DNA of 24,275 bases from JANLTP01 sp031363055. GTDB taxonomy: Bacteria; Pseudomonadota; Gammaproteobacteria; Burkholderiales; Burkholderiaceae_E. A program made the position numbers and the translations under genes. Shown here in pieces: positions 22,673 through 24,275 of this stretch; positions within the stretch are counted from its first letter, which is position 1, and each line of letters starts with the position of its first letter. The DNA is taken from positions 1 through 24,275 of the forward strand of contig JANLTP010000191.1 in the NCBI GenBank assembly GCA_031363055.1, written 5' to 3'. The notes beneath the pieces are model-generated. The model ran no database searches, was not told the origin of the DNA, and saw only the letters and a program-made list of their open reading frames with translations.

Positions 22673-23479
22673 ATGCGAATGCAAAATAAGGTTGTCGTCG
22701 TCATCGGCGCGGGCCAGAGTCCCGGCGAAGGCATCGGTAACGGCCGCGCCGCTAGCTTGTTATTGGCCCGCGAAGGCGCCAAGGTGCTGGCCGTCGACAG
22801 CAATCTGGCGTCCGCGCAGCAGACCGCAGACGAGGCCATTCGCGAGGGCGGCGTCTGTGTCGCCTTCGAAGCCAACGTCAAGCACGAGGCTAGCCTGCAG
22901 GCGGCGATCGCCGAAGCCCTGCGCCTTTGGCAACGGGTTGACGTCTTGCACTACAACGTGGGCGTGAGTCTGGCCGGTGGTGACAAGAACATGATGGAAA
23001 TCACCGAAGACGCCTTTGACAATGTCAACGCGATCAACTTGCGCGGTTACATCATGGCCGTCAAACACGTGTTGCCGATCATGCGCGCACAGCAAGCCGG
23101 TGTGGTGCTGGCGATTTCGTCAGTCGCGGCTTGGTCGGCTAGCTACCCGATGGTCGCCTACAAAACCAGCAAGGCCGGCATGGTGGCCTTCACTGAACAG
23201 GTGGCCGCCCAAAACGCCAAATACGGCATTCGTGCCAATGTCATATTGCCGGGCTTGATGGACACGCCGATGGCGGTGGACACCCGCGCTCGCGAGACCG
23301 GCAAGCCGCGCGCCGAGATTGCTGCCGCGCGCGATGCGCGAGTACCCTTGGGCCGCAAAATGGGTACCGGCTGGGACACCGCGTTCGCTTGTCTGTTTCT
23401 GGCTTCGGACGAAGCGCGGTTCATTACCGGCGTAACGCTGCCGGTCGACGGTGGCGCAAGCCTGCGCACTGGCGATTGA
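22673..23479 (+). CDS. Short-chain dehydrogenase/reductase
   Basis: A 268-residue classical SDR. The NAD(P)-binding G-A-G-Q-S-P-G-E-G-I-G (12-22), H-Y-N-V-G (93-97, in place of the usual N-N-A-G), I-S-S-V-A-A-W with catalytic Ser149 or Ser150, Y-K-T-S-K with Tyr163 and Lys167, and the C-terminal F-I-T-G-V-T-L-P-V-D-G-G are present. Asp42 at the end of the second strand suggests NAD rather than NADP. It would oxidise a hydroxyl or reduce a keto group on a pathway intermediate. It begins 2 nt after the CMD-family gene and is the last gene of the operon. The stop lies in the first unit of a short tandem repeat. Confidence 0.93.
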   Translation: MRMQNKVVVVIGAGQSPGEGIGNGRAASLLLAREGAKVLAVDSNLASAQQTADEAIREGGVCVAFEANVKHEASLQAAIAEALRLWQRVDVLHYNVGVSLAGGDKNMMEITEDAFDNVNAINLRGYIMAVKHVLPIMRAQQAGVVLAISSVAAWSASYPMVAYKTSKAGMVAFTEQVAAQNAKYGIRANVILPGLMDTPMAVDTRARETGKPRAEIAAARDARVPLGRKMGTGWDTAFACLFLASDEARFITGVTLPVDGGASLRTGD

Positions 23480-23550
23480 CCACACAACAAAGCGACTGAT
23501 CACTCAACGGGGCGACTGATCGCTCACGAGGCGATTGATCAATTGACGAA
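23472..23550. repeat. 20-bp imperfect tandem repeat, four units
   Basis: Units start at 23472, 23492, 23512 and 23531, each opening GCGAYTGAYC (GCGATTGACC, GCGACTGATC twice, GCGATTGATC). The first unit contains the SDR stop codon and the last contains the stop of the convergent cupin gene, so the array fills the whole gap. No stable hairpin with a U tract is seen. Confidence 0.75.
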
Positions 23551-24270
23551 TTTCAGATCCAGATCACCATGCGCATAAATGACGACGCCGGTATCTGTGT
23601 GCGTGATCCGATGACCACTGCCGGCGGGCGCCAATTGATAGTCACCGGTTTGCAGTAACAGGTCATCGAGGAACAACTCGCCCTGTACCATCAGACACTC
23701 TTCATCATGGCCGTGGGTATGAACTGGCACCTCGGCGCCAGCCTGTGCGTAGTACAGCATTGCCGCCTGGCCGTCGCGCTGCCACAAAACCCGGCGTTGA
23801 ATCCCTGGCGCAAAATCGGGCCAGCCGGCATCGGCATCGCGAACCGTGAACGGTCGCTCGTCGGTATTTGACGCAACATCTGACTCACGCAAAAATAACA
23901 GTGCGCCCTCCGCTGAAAACCAGATCGGCGATTCATGGCCGGCCGGCGAAACAAAATAGTCGCGTGCCGACAGTCGCTCATCGCCGCGCTGCACGCTGCC
24001 TGAAATCACCAGCCACTCGCAGTGTCGTGACCGCAGGGTTGATTCGGCGGCGCATACATTTGCGGGCAGGCTGGCACCGGCCGCCATCTCGATCAAACGA
24101 ACTCGCAGCGGTTCGCCGGGACGCAAATTTTGCGCCGTCTGGAAATCCTTCTGGAAATCCTTCTGGCATTCATAGAGCGTCTGCACCACGACACCTTCCG
24201 ACAGTGCCTGGCGCGGTACTTTTCGACGCCGAGCGGTGAACATGTGGGCTTGCTCCGCCCGCGACGCCAT
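23539..24270 (-). CDS. ChrR-like bicupin protein (5' end may lie outside window)
   Basis: A 243-residue protein with two cupin halves. The first (about residues 54-130, L-R-V-R-L-I-E-M-A-A-G-A) is degenerate and has no metal site. The second (about 155-238) has V-H-T-H-G-H-D-E-E-C-L-M-V-Q-G-E-L-F-L-D-D and G-D-Y-Q-L-A-P-A-G-S-G-H, the H-x-H-x(4)-E ... H metal site in the form seen in the C-terminal domain of the anti-sigma factor ChrR. Related bicupins are also acetylacetone-cleaving-type dioxygenases. The frame is still open at the window edge, 5 nt from the chosen ATG, so an N-terminal zinc anti-sigma domain could lie outside; no ECF sigma gene is visible. A duplicated K-D-F-Q comes from a 12-bp tandem repeat. 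Confidence 0.75.
   Translation of the reverse strand: MASRAEQAHMFTARRRKVPRQALSEGVVVQTLYECQKDFQKDFQTAQNLRPGEPLRVRLIEMAAGASLPANVCAAESTLRSRHCEWLVISGSVQRGDERLSARDYFVSPAGHESPIWFSAEGALLFLRESDVASNTDERPFTVRDADAGWPDFAPGIQRRVLWQRDGQAAMLYYAQAGAEVPVHTHGHDEECLMVQGELFLDDLLLQTGDYQLAPAGSGHRITHTDTGVVIYAHGDLDLKFVN
24138..24161. repeat. 12-bp tandem duplication inside the cupin gene
   Basis: TCTGGAAATCCT occurs twice head to tail (24138-24149 and 24150-24161) with a partial third copy. It keeps the reading frame and doubles K-D-F-Q in the linker before the first cupin half. Confidence 0.85.
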
Positions 24271-24275
24271 CAGGC

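Overview
The window is about 60% GC, gene dense and reads as Pseudomonadota DNA, probably from a poorly characterised beta- or gammaproteobacterial lineage. Grounds for this are a TctC/Bug-type periplasmic binding protein, a YchJ protein, an OmpA-family lipoprotein, and many CoA-, flavin- and NAD(P)-dependent catabolic enzymes. No rRNA, tRNA, CRISPR array, transposase or phage gene was seen.

Layout. (1) Bases 1-1240 are a patch of broken genes: the tail of a probable DUF222/HNH endonuclease, a small intact antitoxin-like gene, a stop-interrupted hotdog thioesterase and a truncated HAD phosphatase. (2) Bases 1349-2239 (minus) hold the highlight: a GrdB-like reductase gene interrupted by one in-frame TGA. 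Read as selenocysteine, the frame continues for 127 more residues and gives a U-P-V-C redox motif. A 14-bp hairpin with a bulge starts 1 nt after the TGA and has the geometry of a bacterial SECIS element, so this is a strong selenoprotein candidate. (3) Bases 2327-8725 (plus) carry an LLM flavin monooxygenase, then a tightly packed run: an acyl-CoA dehydrogenase without the usual catalytic Glu, an NMNAT-like nucleotidyltransferase, an archaeal-type phosphoglycerate-mutase-like phosphatase-superfamily protein, an MDR oxidoreductase and an amidohydrolase. (4) Bases 8758-10730 (minus) carry a Bug solute-binding protein and an HSL-type esterase. An ACAD10/11-like dehydrogenase is divergent at 10811-12025. 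(5) Bases 12038-16545 (minus) form a likely operon in transcription order: HTH-citrate synthase, TfdB-like flavin hydroxylase, YchJ, PanB-like aldolase. (6) A Baeyer-Villiger monooxygenase (16653, plus), a type II dehydroquinase (minus), a Phd/VapC toxin-antitoxin pair (plus) and an OmpA lipoprotein (minus) follow. (7) A CoA-transferase / CMD-family / SDR operon (20654-23479, plus) and a convergent ChrR-like bicupin at the right edge close the window.

How the genes may work together (inference). Enzymes for ring hydroxylation, Baeyer-Villiger oxygenation, ester and lactone hydrolysis, CoA activation, acyl-CoA dehydrogenation and C-C bond formation sit together with an organic-acid binding protein. 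That fits a patchwork island for catabolism of an alicyclic, aromatic or terpenoid-like carbon source; the substrate cannot be named. A shared ~32-bp element lies 65 and 67 bp upstream of the BVMO and CoA-transferase start codons, which suggests these two units are co-regulated.
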